Of a stretch of DNA of 64,000 nucleotides, positions 18,277-26,996 are shown piece by piece. Position 1 is the stretch's first letter. Each line of letters begins with the position of its first letter. The translations under genes and the position numbers were made by a program. The notes under the pieces were generated by a model. It was not told the origin of the DNA. It made no database searches and saw nothing but the letters and a program-made list of their open reading frames with translations. This DNA is from an uncultured Clostridia bacterium (GTDB lineage Bacteria; Bacillota; Clostridia; Oscillospirales; Feifaniaceae). Location of the stretch: positions 105,080 through 169,079 of the forward strand of contig CALWCA010000003.1 of the NCBI GenBank assembly GCA_944376235.1. Reading direction: 5' to 3'.

Positions 18277-19281
18277 TGCTGCGGCGAGGGGGCAGGCGAA
18301 GGAGGAGGGAGGCGCTTCGTGTGCGGCAAACAGATGCTGACGGGAGAGAAAGCGTCTTGCCGCCTGTTCCCCGTTTTGAAAGAGCTGGACTTTTTCACTG
18401 TCTGAGAGCTCAAAGTCGATGGGGCTGATGCGCCGCAGGCCCTCCTCCGTCTGCACCGTGACGGGGATTTTCACAGTGCCGACAGGCGCTTGCCCGGGAA
18501 TGGAAGCCTGCTGCTTGTCAACGGCGTTCATGGAGGTGGAAATGACCATGCCAAGATAGCAGAAAAATTCAGGCCATGATTTTGAGCGGCAGACCGCTGG
18601 GCAGGCCCTGTCGCCCACGAAGTCAAAGCCGATGGTGGGCAGGGAGGGGGAAAGGCAATTTCGGGAAAAAATCCATACGGGGTAAGAGCTCAGCAGCGAT
18701 CCGTCCACGATGAGATGCACCTTTCCTCTCCTGTCCTTTAAGGGAAAGGGCTTGAAGAAAAAGGGAATGCTCATGCTCATGCGTACCGCCATGGCAACCG
18801 AGCAGAGATTGGGGTCAAGGCCAAAATCCGCAAAATCCCTGGGGAGAAGAAGAAGCCTCTGGTCGGTGACGTCGCAGGCCGTCACCTGCAGGGGCCACTG
18901 CGGCTCCCCTTGACTGGGGGAGGGCAGCGCAAGCGTGCCGAAGCTGCGCACCCCCCGCTTTGCAAGAAGGTCGGACAGCCATCGCTCGAAGAGGTCGGCA
19001 TCGTAAAGGCCGAAGCGCGTCAGAAGACTTGCCGCTTTTCCAACAGCTCCCAGCCGTGCCACACCAGTTTCATGCAGAAATTGTGTAAAGTCCAGCCCCA
19101 TCAGGATTTCCTGGAGCTCATCCGGCGTGTATCCGGCTGCCAGAAGGGCAGCGACAATGGCTCCGGCCGACGAGCCGGCAAAAAAGCGCAGCCGGTAGCC
19201 TGATTTCTCCAGGATGCGCACGGCGCCGACATGTGCAATTCCACGCACGCCGCCGCCCTCGAATACGGCATTCCATTCCAT
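18262..19281 (-). CDS. Patatin-like phospholipase
   Basis: 339 residues. N-terminal oxyanion motif G-G-G-V-R-G, nucleophile elbow G-S-S-A-G near 40, and the dyad aspartate in V-D-G-S near 200 define a patatin Ser-Asp acyl hydrolase. Members cut membrane phospholipids or other acyl esters; the substrate is unknown. AGGAGGAG before the ATG at 19281 sets the start; an extended frame to 19362 has no site. A second patatin is encoded at 23.2 kb. Confidence 0.9.
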   Translation of the reverse strand: MEWNAVFEGGGVRGIAHVGAVRILEKSGYRLRFFAGSSAGAIVAALLAAGYTPDELQEILMGLDFTQFLHETGVARLGAVGKAASLLTRFGLYDADLFERWLSDLLAKRGVRSFGTLALPSPSQGEPQWPLQVTACDVTDQRLLLLPRDFADFGLDPNLCSVAMAVRMSMSIPFFFKPFPLKDRRGKVHLIVDGSLLSSYPVWIFSRNCLSPSLPTIGFDFVGDRACPAVCRSKSWPEFFCYLGMVISTSMNAVDKQQASIPGQAPVGTVKIPVTVQTEEGLRRISPIDFELSDSEKVQLFQNGEQAARRFLSRQHLFAAHEAPPSSFACPLAAATPGT

Positions 19282-19370
19282 ATGATCTCCTCCTCTCCTC
19301 AGTGTATGACGCCTAGTGGGAAGGGGGTGAGCCCTGCGGAAAAAACACGCCTTCTTCGGCACAAAGCGTC

Positions 19371-19417
19371 AAAAAAACAACCGGCCCATCCGGCAAAAAA
19401 GCCGGATGGGCCGGTTG
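19371..19417 (-). terminator. Terminator after the tautomerase gene
   Basis: Perfect 17-bp arms (19378-19394, 19401-19417) with a 6-base loop, followed on the minus strand by T7 (A7 at 19371-19377). Confidence 0.88.
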
Positions 19418-19473
19418 TGCGGTACGAGGGGGTGCAAAGAGGGGAACAGGACATCTGCCCTCCGACGGGAGGG

Positions 19474-19707
19474 CTATTTTTCATACGTCCTTTCCCCCGA
19501 GACGATCAGCATAATTTCGGGGTGGGCATCGATATCGGGCTTTTGCACCTTCTCCCCCCATTCGTCGGGAGCGATGTCCTGAATGGAGATGGTGATGGCC
19601 TGTTGAGGGCAGCCCCAGACCTCCATCATGACCTCATTGATTCGCTCTGCAAGCGCACGCTTTTTTTCCGCATCCCGGGGAAGTGCTTTGATGGCAATGT
19701 ACGGCAT
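19474..19707 (-). CDS. 4-oxalocrotonate tautomerase family protein
   Basis: 77 residues. The chain starts Met-Pro, so after Met removal Pro1 is the catalytic base. The fold pattern P-Y-I-A-I-K, then a central helix with L-A-E-R-I-N-E, matches the family. It is longer than classical 62-residue 4-OT and ends W-G-E-K-V-Q-K-P-D-I, like the clostridial long forms. The substrate is unknown. AAAGGAG before the ATG at 19707 fixes the start; without that start the catalytic Pro1 would not be terminal. Confidence 0.85.
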   Translation of the reverse strand: MPYIAIKALPRDAEKKRALAERINEVMMEVWGCPQQAITISIQDIAPDEWGEKVQKPDIDAHPEIMLIVSGERTYEK

Positions 19708-19845
19708 ATGATTCTCCTTTCCGGCAATTGGCCCAACCGACTCAACAGACACCTTGAAGGGGCTTGGACGTTTGGTTTGGCGCAGCATGGGCGCTACAGC
19801 GCCATGCGCTGCCCCAGAAGGAATTTGCGTAAAAAATGGGGCAGG

Positions 19846-20205
19846 TTAACCAAGCAGCTCCTTCTTTTTTTCGAGAATTTTCTCGGCGGCGGCGCAGGCG
19901 GGGCAGTCGCAGTATTTGGCTCCGGCGGCCTTGATTTCCCTCGCGTGGGCCGCAATTGAGGCGGCCGCGTCGGCGCCAAAATGGGAAATGCCGACTTCCG
20001 ATTGTGCAAACTCAATCAACCCGTCAATGGACACGATGTCCTCTTCGAGCTCGGTTAGGAACAGTTTTGTCTGCTCCTGCTGCGTGTCGGTGCCAATCGA
20101 GTCCAGCCATTTTTGTGCGGCGTCCTTGGCCTCCTTGCTGCAGCTTGAGGCGTTCATCAGATTTTTTGCTTGTTCTACAACCTCGTCAAGAATTTTGGCA
20201 TTCAC
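19846..20205 (-). CDS. Conserved small protein with C-x-C-x2-C motif, unknown function
   Basis: 119 residues, helical and Ala/Glu/Lys-rich, with a C-D-C-P-A-C motif near 99-104 followed by a charged helix. I recall clostridial homologues labelled Hsp90-like chaperone, but nothing in the sequence supports that. The cysteines could bind a metal or form a redox site. Divergent from the ABC transporter gene. An AGGTGAA precedes the start. Confidence 0.65.
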   Translation of the reverse strand: MNAKILDEVVEQAKNLMNASSCSKEAKDAAQKWLDSIGTDTQQEQTKLFLTELEEDIVSIDGLIEFAQSEVGISHFGADAAASIAAHAREIKAAGAKYCDCPACAAAEKILEKKKELLG

Positions 20206-20238
20206 GGGGGTTCACCTGCTTTCTTTGAAATTGACTTT

Positions 20239-20268
20239 ATTTTATCACGCCCCGGGGGCTTTTCACAA
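20239..20268 (-). promoter_or_regulatory. Possible promoter of the C-x-C-x2-C protein
   Basis: Minus strand TTGTGA (20268-20263), 18 bases, TAAAAT (20244-20239). Moderate match. Confidence 0.45.
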
Positions 20269-20403
20269 GTCCAAAACAAGAGATCTTGTGCAACTTGTGC
20301 AATATGAAAAAGGTTCCCCGAGGAAAAAGATGGTCTGGCGGCAGGACAATTTTGGGAGTATAATAGAACATGCCGTAAAAATGACAACGGATAGGGTGAG
20401 CTC

Positions 20404-22176
20404 ATGGAACAGCGAAAAAGCCTCAAGGAAGTGCTGAAACGACTGTACTCCCTGCTGGACTGGAAGCAAAAGAGAAGTTTCCTTTTGATCGTTTTTATCA
20501 TGATTTTGTCTGCCGGCCTGTCCCAGCTTACGCCCAAGGCCATCGGCTGGCTGACTGACGACATCCTCGGGCAGAGCGGTCTTGATTTTTCGGGGATTAT
20601 CCCGCTGCTGCTCTTTATCCTGGCGGTCAATGTTTTCAATGAGCTTATCAAAATCTGGCGAAGAATCATTGTGGAGGATACGGCGACAAAAACCGAGAAA
20701 AAGGCGCGTGCAATGGCAATTTTGTCGCTGCTGCGCGCCCCCCTGTCCTATTTCAAAAAGAATATGACGGGCAACATCCACGGCAGGCTCAACCGATGCC
20801 TGGAGGGTACTGTGAAGCTGGAAAAGCTGATTTTCATGGATTTTGCGCCGGCTATTTTCAACAGCATTGCGGCGGTTGTTGTCATTTTCACCACGCTGCC
20901 CGTGATTTTGGCGCTGCCCATGCTGCTGGTTATTCCCATCGGAACGGCCATTGTTCTTCGGCAAATCAAAACGCAAAAGGGCATTCGCGTGGAGCTCTTG
21001 GAGACAAAGGCTGCCATGGACGGAACGGTGGTGGAGCTTTTGAACGGCATTGAGGTCATTCGGATTTTGGACAGTGCCGACAGGGAGAAAGAACGTTTTG
21101 ACGGCCGTTCGGAGTTTCTCAGGGCAAAAGAGATGAAGCACCATATTCAAATGGCCAAATATGACAGTTTGAAGTTTATCAACGAGCGAGGCCCTTTTTA
21201 CCGTGCTGATGATCGGGGTTTCGAGCTTTCTGGCCGCAAGCGGAAAAATTACGGTGGGAAGCGTGCTGACCGCATACCTTTGCTTTACGCAGTTGATCAA
21301 GCCATTGGAGGAGCTGCACCGGATTTTGGACGAGCTTTCCGAATGCACGATTTTGGCCGAGGACTTCTTTGCCATGCTGGATCTCCCTGCGGACTTTTCC
21401 TATCATACCCTTCCTGCGGCGCAGGGTGCCATGACGAGCTGTGGGAGCATGGTGCAGCTGCGGGATGTTTCCTTTCACTATGAGCAGGGGGAGATGCTGC
21501 TGCATCATGTGAGCCTTGATATTCCAAGGGGATTTTTTCTGGGGATTGCAGGCCCGAGCGGATGCGGCAAATCCTCCCTTATCAAACTTGTCTGCAGGCT
21601 GGAGAAGGGGAAGGGCGATATTTTTCTCGACGGGAGGGATATTTCCACGCTGTCGCGTCGGGAGATCTCCAAGCTGATTGCGCTGGTGCCTCAGACACCC
21701 TTTTTGATTGCGGGAACCCTTCGGGAGAATATCTGCTACGGGCTGGACAGGGAGGTTTCCGACGCCGAACTGGAGGAGGCGGCGCGAAAAGCCTGCCTGA
21801 GCGAACTTGTTGAGAGCCTTCCGGAACGGTTTGAGTTTATTGTCTCAGAGGCGGGGGGGAAAATCTGTCAGGAGGTCAGAAGCAGAGAATTGCAATCGCC
21901 AGAGTTTTTTTGAGAAAACCCAAGGTGCTGGTTCTGGATGAAGCGACCTCGGCGCTTGACAATACGACGGAAAAGCAGATTCAGCAGCAGATAGAAGAGC
22001 TGAGGACGGCAGAGAAAATCACCATTTTGGCCATTGCCCACCGGCTGACGACATTAAGAAAGTGCGATGAAATCATTGTGATGAATCACGGGAAGATTGA
22101 GCAAAAGGGAAGCTTTGATGCGCTGCTGCGTGAGCCCGGTATTTTTGGAGATATGTACTATGGCCGCTTGAAATGA
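20404..22176 (+). pseudogene. ABC exporter (membrane plus ATPase), broken by two frameshifts
   Basis: Three consecutive open segments (20404-about 21200, about 21190-about 21870, about 21860-22176) together give one exporter of about 590 residues. The order is: N-terminal transmembrane domain; Walker A G-P-S-G-C-G-K-S-S; signature L-S-G-G-Q readable only in the third frame near 21871; Walker B V-L-V-L-D-E-A-T-S-A-L-D; and A-I-A-H-R-L. The first shift lies in a C3T5 stretch (about 21191-21198), the second in a G7A4 run (about 21856-21866). The shifts compensate in direction. They are either sequencing homopolymer errors or true decay. The substrate is unknown; exporters of this type often work as homodimers or pairs, but no partner is adjacent. 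Confidence 0.8.
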
Positions 22177-22386
22177 TCCGCAATATGCTTGATATTTGCC
22201 GCATGCCTTTGGATTTTGGCAGCAGGAAAAAAGTGCCGCACCCTTCCCTTTTGGGGAGAGCGCGGCGCTCTTGAAGATGGGGGGATCGGAGGGAGAAGGT
22301 TTTTGCAGATGGTTCTTTCCCCGCAGCGATATACGGGATAAAAAGGGAAGCTGCCCAGGATCGGGGTGTTGAGGCGTTTGAGGGTT

Positions 22387-22426
22387 AAAAAGAAAAAAGC
22401 GGAGCGCCCTTCTCGGACACTCCGCA
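22387..22426 (-). terminator. Terminator of tRNA-Pro
   Basis: GCGGAG/CTCCGC arms close a loop next to the encoded CCA; the minus strand then runs into T6C T5. Confidence 0.75.
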
Positions 22427-22503
22427 TGGTCTGGGTGAGAGGACTTGAACCTCCGGCCTCTTGAACCCCATTCAAGCACGCTACCAAACTGCGCCACACC
22501 CAG
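22427..22503 (-). tRNA. tRNA-Pro (anticodon GGG)
   Basis: Cloverleaf read on the minus strand: CTGGGTG acceptor stem, D-arm GCGC...GCGT, anticodon arm CTTGA-ATGGGGT-TCAAG, T-arm GGTTCAAGTCC, and an encoded CCA. GGG reads CCC and CCU. Confidence 0.95.
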
Positions 22504-22520
22504 ATTTTGAAGCCTCAATC

Positions 22521-22549
22521 ACTATACCATAAATCAGGGCGGGATGCAA
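22521..22549 (-). promoter_or_regulatory. Promoter of tRNA-Pro
   Basis: Minus strand TTGCAT (22549-22544), 17 bases, TATAGT (22526-22521), 17 bases before the tRNA. Confidence 0.85.
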
Positions 22550-22610
22550 GGGCTTTCTTCAAAAAAAGGGAAAAGTTGCAGACGATGCTGAAAAAAGGGG
22601 GGCAGGGGCG

Positions 22611-23090
22611 CTATTTCTGAAAGTGCAGGATGTGCATAAAAAGGGCGCCCTCTATGGAATACGCGCTTAAAGGGACGCAGTAAGCGTCAAAGGTGTGGGT
22701 GGTGACGAGAGGGGTTTGGCCGCCGGCGTCGCTGACAAACAGGGAGTGATATACGATCTCATCCTTGGCCAGGAAAATCACATCCCCGCGTTCCAGCTCA
22801 GACAGCCCGACAGGCTGAGCAACGGGGCCCTGCCCGCGATTGGCCTGAAGAAAGCTGCACAGATACCGAGAGCCGCTCCAGGCGGGGGAGCGGTGCTGCA
22901 AATCATAGTAGTACCAGCCAAACGTAGGCGTGCCGTTCATGATGCCGCCGCCGGCAAACAGGCATTGGGAGACAAAATTCGTGCAGTCTCCTCCCAGGCG
23001 GGAAAAGTCGTAATAGGCCGGATTGCGGTGCATGGCCCAGGTGGCTGCGTATTGACAGGCTGCATTGCGGTCGTAGGGAAAAGCGCGCAA
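22611..23090 (-). CDS. Putative amidase-domain (Amidase_6) protein
   Basis: 159 residues. It is mainly one domain with G-G-D-C-T-N-F-V-S-Q-C-L near 34, the catalytic cysteine motif of the Amidase_6 family, then G-D-V-I-F-L near 100 and a T-T-H-T-F-D histidine near 131. The fold resembles papain-like NlpC/CHAP hydrolases. There is no signal peptide, so a role on an extracellular wall is not evident. The start is TTG, chosen because AAAGGAGGT lies 8 bases before it. A hairpin sits just upstream (23110-23139). Confidence 0.8.
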   Translation of the reverse strand: MRAFPYDRNAACQYAATWAMHRNPAYYDFSRLGGDCTNFVSQCLFAGGGIMNGTPTFGWYYYDLQHRSPAWSGSRYLCSFLQANRGQGPVAQPVGLSELERGDVIFLAKDEIVYHSLFVSDAGGQTPLVTTHTFDAYCVPLSAYSIEGALFMHILHFQK

Positions 23091-23109
23091 GGGAACAGAC
23101 CTCCTTTTT

Positions 23110-23139
23110 GGGCTTTTGGCATATTGTATGCCAAAGCCC
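23110..23139 (-). other. Hairpin just upstream of the amidase-like gene
   Basis: Imperfect inverted repeat with GGGCTTT arms and a short loop, ending only a few bases before AAAGGAGGT. No T-run, so not a standard terminator. It may affect translation or RNA processing between the patatin and amidase genes. Confidence 0.45.
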
Positions 23140-23224
23140 TAGAGCCTGCGCCATACGTGGATGCCGCAGCTACAAAAGGTGCGCCGCTTTTCAAGGCCAA
23201 AGAAAACTACTGCAAAAGCCTTTG

Positions 23225-24073
23225 CTATTTCGCCCTGACGAGATCCTTGATTTCGTCCATGCGATGCATGGCCGCTTCATACCCGTGCTCATAGAGCGCT
23301 TTGAGTTTGTCCAAATCACGGGTAAAGCGTGGAATCATATATTCTTCGTCCACAAACAAGCTGACGTTTTTGGAGGAGCCGTCTTCCTTAAGACAGCGCG
23401 AAAAAACGTAGTTGAAATAGTGGGGACGAAGACGAAGCCAGCTGGTTGCGTTGGGGCTGCGCCTTCCGTAATACATCAACAGGGCGCGCTCGTCGGGCTT
23501 GAGATAGTGCCGGTAGGATTTCGGCTTTGTCAAAACCACAAGGTTGGCTTCGTTGCCGTCCTGCTCCGAGTGCGGAAGAGGAATGGGATCTGCAAGCCCG
23601 CCGTCGACCAGCTTGCGTCCCTTGAAATAAACGGGGGGAAAATAAAAGGGCAGGGAACAGGAGGCCTGACACAGCCGCCCTGAAAGGTCATACTCCTCTT
23701 TGGGGTAGTAATACCCCTTCAGGGAGAAGGCGTCGGCACAGACCGTGACAAATTTTGTGGGCGAGGAGAAGAAGGTGGAAAAATCAAAGGGGATATGCTG
23801 GGTGGGGATATCGTCAAAGACAAGGCTGGTGTTCATGATGGAGCGATGACGCAAAAAGTTGCGCGCATGAAGGTAGTCAGAGCTTTGCGTATAGCTTTGC
23901 GTCACTTCCCAGTTGCGGCCCCTTTGACGGCTCACATAGGAAATCCCGTAGCTGGCGCCCGAGGAGACGCCGATGACATAGGGAAATTCAACCTGTTCAT
24001 CGAGAAGGGCGTCGAGCACGCCGCAGGAAAAAAGCCCGCGAAACGCGCCGCCCTCTAAAACCAAACCGGACAT
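23225..24073 (-). CDS. Patatin-like phospholipase
   Basis: 282 residues. L-E-G-G-A-F-R-G-L-F near the start supplies the oxyanion loop, G-V-S-S-G-A-S near 36 the nucleophile elbow, and V-D-G-G-L-A-D-P-I-P near 157 the aspartate. The pattern is that of the YjjU-like patatin group. Substrate unknown, probably a membrane lipid or acyl ester. It is only distantly like the patatin at 18.3 kb. The amidase-like gene follows on the same strand and may be co-transcribed. Confidence 0.9.
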   Translation of the reverse strand: MSGLVLEGGAFRGLFSCGVLDALLDEQVEFPYVIGVSSGASYGISYVSRQRGRNWEVTQSYTQSSDYLHARNFLRHRSIMNTSLVFDDIPTQHIPFDFSTFFSSPTKFVTVCADAFSLKGYYYPKEEYDLSGRLCQASCSLPFYFPPVYFKGRKLVDGGLADPIPLPHSEQDGNEANLVVLTKPKSYRHYLKPDERALLMYYGRRSPNATSWLRLRPHYFNYVFSRCLKEDGSSKNVSLFVDEEYMIPRFTRDLDKLKALYEHGYEAAMHRMDEIKDLVRAK

Positions 24074-24217
24074 AATATTAACTCCCTTGGCAAAAATTAC
24101 AGAGTCTTGATTTTATTTTGACGCTTGTTTTTTTCAACAGTTCCCTTGATGTGCAAGGGCTATGCCTATTATTATAGCCCATCCGGGGAAACATTACAAA
24201 TATTTTCGAGTGACAAC

Positions 24218-24246
24218 TTCACAAAGGAGAAAATTTATGATATGAT
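24218..24246 (+). promoter_or_regulatory. Promoter for yajC
   Basis: TTCACA, 17 bases, TATGAT (about 24241-24246), some 60 bases before yajC. Confidence 0.65.
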
Positions 24247-24305
24247 AGCCGAGAATAGAATGTTTTGCAAAAAATGTATCATACAAAAAAGGAGAGTTAC
24301 CTGTT

Positions 24306-24587
24306 ATGGGAGATAGCGCTTACACAATGTTGCTGATGCTCATCCCCTTTGCGCTGCTTTATTTTTTCATGGTGCGGCCGCAAAAGAAGAAGGAGCAGGC
24401 ACAAGCGGAGATGCGAAACGACATTGCGCCGGGAGACCGCGTCATCACCATCGGTGGGATTGTCGGGCGTGTTGTCAACGTCAAGGAGGATACCATCACA
24501 ATTGAAACGGGCAGTGAGAAAACCCGCTTGAAGATGATGAAGGCGGCAATTTCACAGCGTGAGGGAAAGGACGAGCAGCAGCAATAA
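24306..24587 (+). CDS. yajC: Preprotein translocase accessory subunit YajC
   Basis: 93 residues. A single N-terminal membrane segment (M-L-L-M-L-I-P-F-A-L-L-Y-F-F) is followed by the family motif M-V-R-P-Q-K-K-K and a soluble domain with V-I-T-I-G-G-I-V-G. YajC is associated with SecDF in protein export. Here it stands alone: no secD or secF is adjacent. AAAAGGAGAG precedes the ATG, and a strong terminator follows. Confidence 0.93.
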   Translation: MGDSAYTMLLMLIPFALLYFFMVRPQKKKEQAQAEMRNDIAPGDRVITIGGIVGRVVNVKEDTITIETGSEKTRLKMMKAAISQREGKDEQQQ

Positions 24588-24606
24588 CCTTTTCCGTGCA
24601 ACGTTC

Positions 24607-24640
24607 AAGGGCTTCTGTTGAAAACAACAGAAGCCCTTTT
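24607..24640 (+). terminator. Terminator after yajC
   Basis: Perfect 14-bp arms (24607-24620, 24625-24638) around an AAAA loop, with T4GT4 following. Confidence 0.9.
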
Positions 24641-24651
24641 GTTTTGCGCGT

Positions 24652-24894
24652 TCATCGCTGCCGTGCAGTTTCGGTTTTGATGATGACGTCTGTGAGCAGG
24701 CAGGCCAGCACCGAGGTGGTTGCAGTCAGTGCAGCGGTTTCAATGAGGGCCGCATGCAGCTGTACCAGGTGGAAGTATGTACAGGGATAGGAAAGATACG
24801 GCTGGATGCTCAAGGAAAGCCCCAGGAGGAAGAAGGCAGTCAGGGCCCCGGCCCGTGCCACCGCCAGGGAAAAGGGCTCAATTGATATTTTCAA
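24652..24894 (-). CDS. Small two-helix membrane protein, unknown
   Basis: 80 residues with two hydrophobic stretches (about 10-30 and 50-68) and a basic end. The start is TTG with AAAGGAG 10 bases upstream. I recognise no family. It could be a spurious frame, but the ribosome site and membrane pattern argue for a gene. Confidence 0.45.
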   Translation of the reverse strand: MKISIEPFSLAVARAGALTAFFLLGLSLSIQPYLSYPCTYFHLVQLHAALIETAALTATTSVLACLLTDVIIKTETARQR

Positions 24895-25234
24895 GAGGAA
24901 TCAGCTCCTTTGAAAGGGCATGGAGGTTCAACACCTCTATTTTATCGGGAGAAAAGGCTTCCTTCAACAATCAAAATCCGGAAAATCGCCGAAAAATGGA
25001 TATGGTAAACTCTACAAACTTTTATTTCAAAATTGGGAAGTTGCAAAATTATTAAGAGTTTTTCCGAAAGGAAATGACAGTTTTCGATCTGGTTTTTATT
25101 GAAAATATGCAATAATTAAGTTGACATAACACGAAAGTCGAGAGCTGTCGAATCGCGCGACAGAAATGCTTTGCATCTGCGAAAAGAGGCAGATAAAATG
25201 AGCATGAAAAGTAATTTTTTAAGGAGGGTCTACA
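24895..25234. other. AT-rich intergenic region
   Basis: 340 bases without a gene. It holds the leader of the 25.2 kb gene with a TTGACA (25121-25126) that has no matching -10, and the Spo0A-box-like TGTCGAA described separately. Nothing else recognised. Confidence 0.6.
25146..25152 (+). promoter_or_regulatory. Spo0A-box-like heptamer upstream of the DUF6514-like gene
   Basis: TGTCGAA, an exact match to the Spo0A box core, in the AT-rich leader 82 bases before the gene; the stretch also forms a short CTGTCG/CGACAG inverted repeat. A seven-base match can occur by chance. Confidence 0.4.
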
Positions 25235-25543
25235 ATGGAAGATGACAGCATTACTCTGATCAGACACGGGAAGAGACTGCTGGAGCTACTTGAGGAAGAG
25301 GACACTCTTCACATGGAGTATTTTCTGATCGTCAATCAGGAAGCGGTAGAGGGGAAGCAACTGTACGGACTGGAAGTGCACAACGTTGAGGAACAGACAA
25401 GCTATCGTTGCGAAGACCTTTCTACGGACCGGGCTTTGGTGGAAGAGCTTTTGGAGATGATGTTGCAAGGAGGGGTGACGCCCACGACGGCGCAGGACGT
25501 GGTATATGACTGGCTGGTCTGTCAGACAACGCCTATATATTGA
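25235..25543 (+). CDS. DUF6514-like small protein
   Basis: 102 residues, acidic. The middle Y-x-L-E-V-H-N-V-E, then E-D-L-S-T-D-R-A-L-V-E-E-L-L, resembles a short clostridial family of unknown function (DUF6514) that I recall in sporulating Clostridia. No membrane segment or catalytic residue stands out. A very strong TTAAGGAGGG precedes the ATG. The Spo0A-box-like site upstream hints at sporulation control, which is inference. Confidence 0.6.
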   Translation: MEDDSITLIRHGKRLLELLEEEDTLHMEYFLIVNQEAVEGKQLYGLEVHNVEEQTSYRCEDLSTDRALVEELLEMMLQGGVTPTTAQDVVYDWLVCQTTPIY

Positions 25544-25613
25544 AATAAGGCTCTGGTTGGGCTGCATGACGTGCCGGAAGGTGTGGAAATTTTCTGCGCT
25601 TTACGCATTGACC

Positions 25614-25641
25614 TTGAAACATGCTCAAAAAAGTGTATAAT
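25614..25641 (+). promoter_or_regulatory. Promoter for nrdR
   Basis: TTGAAA (25614-25619), 16 bases, TATAAT (25636-25641). Confidence 0.8.
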
Positions 25642-25706
25642 ATTCCCAAGAAGGCCGACTGTTACAGACAAACGGACAGTGTAAGGCAGTCATGGGAGGT
25701 CGCACA

Positions 25707-26168
25707 ATGAAGTGCTGTTTTTGCGGGCATACGGAAAGCAAGGTTATTGATTCCAGGCCCACCGACGAGGGCGCCAGTATTCGCCGCCGGAGGGAGTGCC
25801 TGGCCTGCGGAAAGCGGTTTACCACATATGAGACCATTGAAACAGTTTCCGTGATGGTGGTAAAAAAGGATAAATCCAGAGAGGCGTTTGACAGGGAGAA
25901 GCTGCTCAAGGGGCTGCTGCGCGCCTGTGAGAAACGTCCTGTTCCGGTCAAACAACTGGAAAACCTGGTCGACGAAGTGGAATCCACAGTTTTGAACATG
26001 CTCGAGCGGGAGGTGACGTCGGAGGCCATCGGAGAAATGGTGATGGAGCGCCTCAAAAAAATTGACGACATCGCCTATATTCGCTTTGCCTCGGTCTACC
26101 GGCAATTTCGCGATATTGATTCGCTTAATGAAGAGGTCAGCAAGCTGATCAGCGAGAAAAAGGGCTGA
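25707..26168 (+). CDS. nrdR: Transcriptional repressor NrdR
   Basis: 153 residues. A zinc ribbon (C-C-F-C and C-L-A-C-G-K-R-F) and the R-R-R-R-E-C DNA-binding stretch come first, then an ATP-cone (about residues 50-140). NrdR represses ribonucleotide reductase genes according to ATP/dATP level. No nrd gene lies in the window. The ATG at 25707 follows GGGAGGT; an earlier in-frame start at 25692 has none. Confidence 0.96.
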   Translation: MKCCFCGHTESKVIDSRPTDEGASIRRRRECLACGKRFTTYETIETVSVMVVKKDKSREAFDREKLLKGLLRACEKRPVPVKQLENLVDEVESTVLNMLEREVTSEAIGEMVMERLKKIDDIAYIRFASVYRQFRDIDSLNEEVSKLISEKKG

Positions 26169-26230
26169 TGCTTAAAAACGGCAAACCGCCGTTTTGCACG
26201 GCCGGGAGCAACGATATGACGCAACAAATC

Positions 26231-26268
26231 AAAAGCCCGGGAAACGGCTGCGCCGCCCGGGCTCTTTT
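26231..26268. terminator. Bidirectional terminator between nrdR and the uracil-DNA glycosylase gene
   Basis: AGCCCGGG/CCCGGGCT arms around a GC-rich loop, with A4 before and CT4 after, lying between convergent genes. Confidence 0.75.
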
Positions 26269-26353
26269 CCTGATTTTATGCTGCAATCACAGCCTGATGC
26301 ATGAAGCAAAGAGCTGACGCCGATCGCTTGGCCGGAGAGCCCGCGTTGGTGCT

Positions 26354-26905
26354 TTAGGATAATTCCTTGCACTTGGCGCAGATATTCTTGAAGTCTTCAA
26401 AAACATCCGGCTTTTTGTTGGGGTCTCGCAGCAGCGCGGCGGGATGCAATGTTGCCGTGATGGGGACGCCGTTTCGCTCGAACCAGATGCCATGCTCTTT
26501 GGTGATGCGAAAATCGGGCTTGATGAGGCGCATGGCCGCGATCCGGCCAAGGCAGACGATGACCTTCGGGGAGATGAGCTCAATCTGGCGCTCGAGATAC
26601 CCCATGCAGGCGGCTTCCTCCTCGGGCAGGGGGTCACGGTTGCGCGGAGGGCGGCATTTGACGATGTTGGTGATATACACGTTTGGGCGTGCGATGTCAA
26701 AGGCCTTCAGATAGAGGTCGAGCAGCTGGCCTGCCCGTCCCACAAAGGGCTCGCCCGTCAAATCCTCCTGCTCCCCGGGGCCTTCTCCTACAAAGAGGAG
26801 GTCTGCATGAGGATTGCCGACGCCAAAGACCACATGGGTTCGGGTCTCCCACAGGGGGCAGGCGCGGCAGGACTGACATTTGTTTTCCAGCTCTTGCAGG
26901 TTCAA
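26354..26905 (-). CDS. Family 4 uracil-DNA glycosylase (iron-sulfur)
   Basis: 183 residues. Start G-E-G-P-G-E-Q-E-D with F-V-G-R-A-G is the family motif A region; L-H-P-A-A-L-L is motif B. Four cysteines suit the [4Fe-4S] site: a C-x2-C in C-R-A-C near the N-terminus, and a C-x15-C pair from about 83. It removes uracil from DNA. TTG start with AAAGGAGGT upstream. Convergent with nrdR. Confidence 0.92.
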   Translation of the reverse strand: MNLQELENKCQSCRACPLWETRTHVVFGVGNPHADLLFVGEGPGEQEDLTGEPFVGRAGQLLDLYLKAFDIARPNVYITNIVKCRPPRNRDPLPEEEAACMGYLERQIELISPKVIVCLGRIAAMRLIKPDFRITKEHGIWFERNGVPITATLHPAALLRDPNKKPDVFEDFKNICAKCKELS

Positions 26906-26956
26906 GATAAGACCTCCTTTTCACATCGAGGGCGCGGGATTGCAAAAACGATAGAG

Positions 26957-26993
26957 AAAAATGCGCCCTTTTTGTGTGAAAGGAGCGCATTTT
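26957..26993 (-). terminator. Terminator of RNase P RNA
   Basis: AAATGCGC/GCGCATTT arms with TT CTC following on the minus strand, right at the RNA's 3' end. Confidence 0.75.
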
Positions 26994-26996
26994 CCG

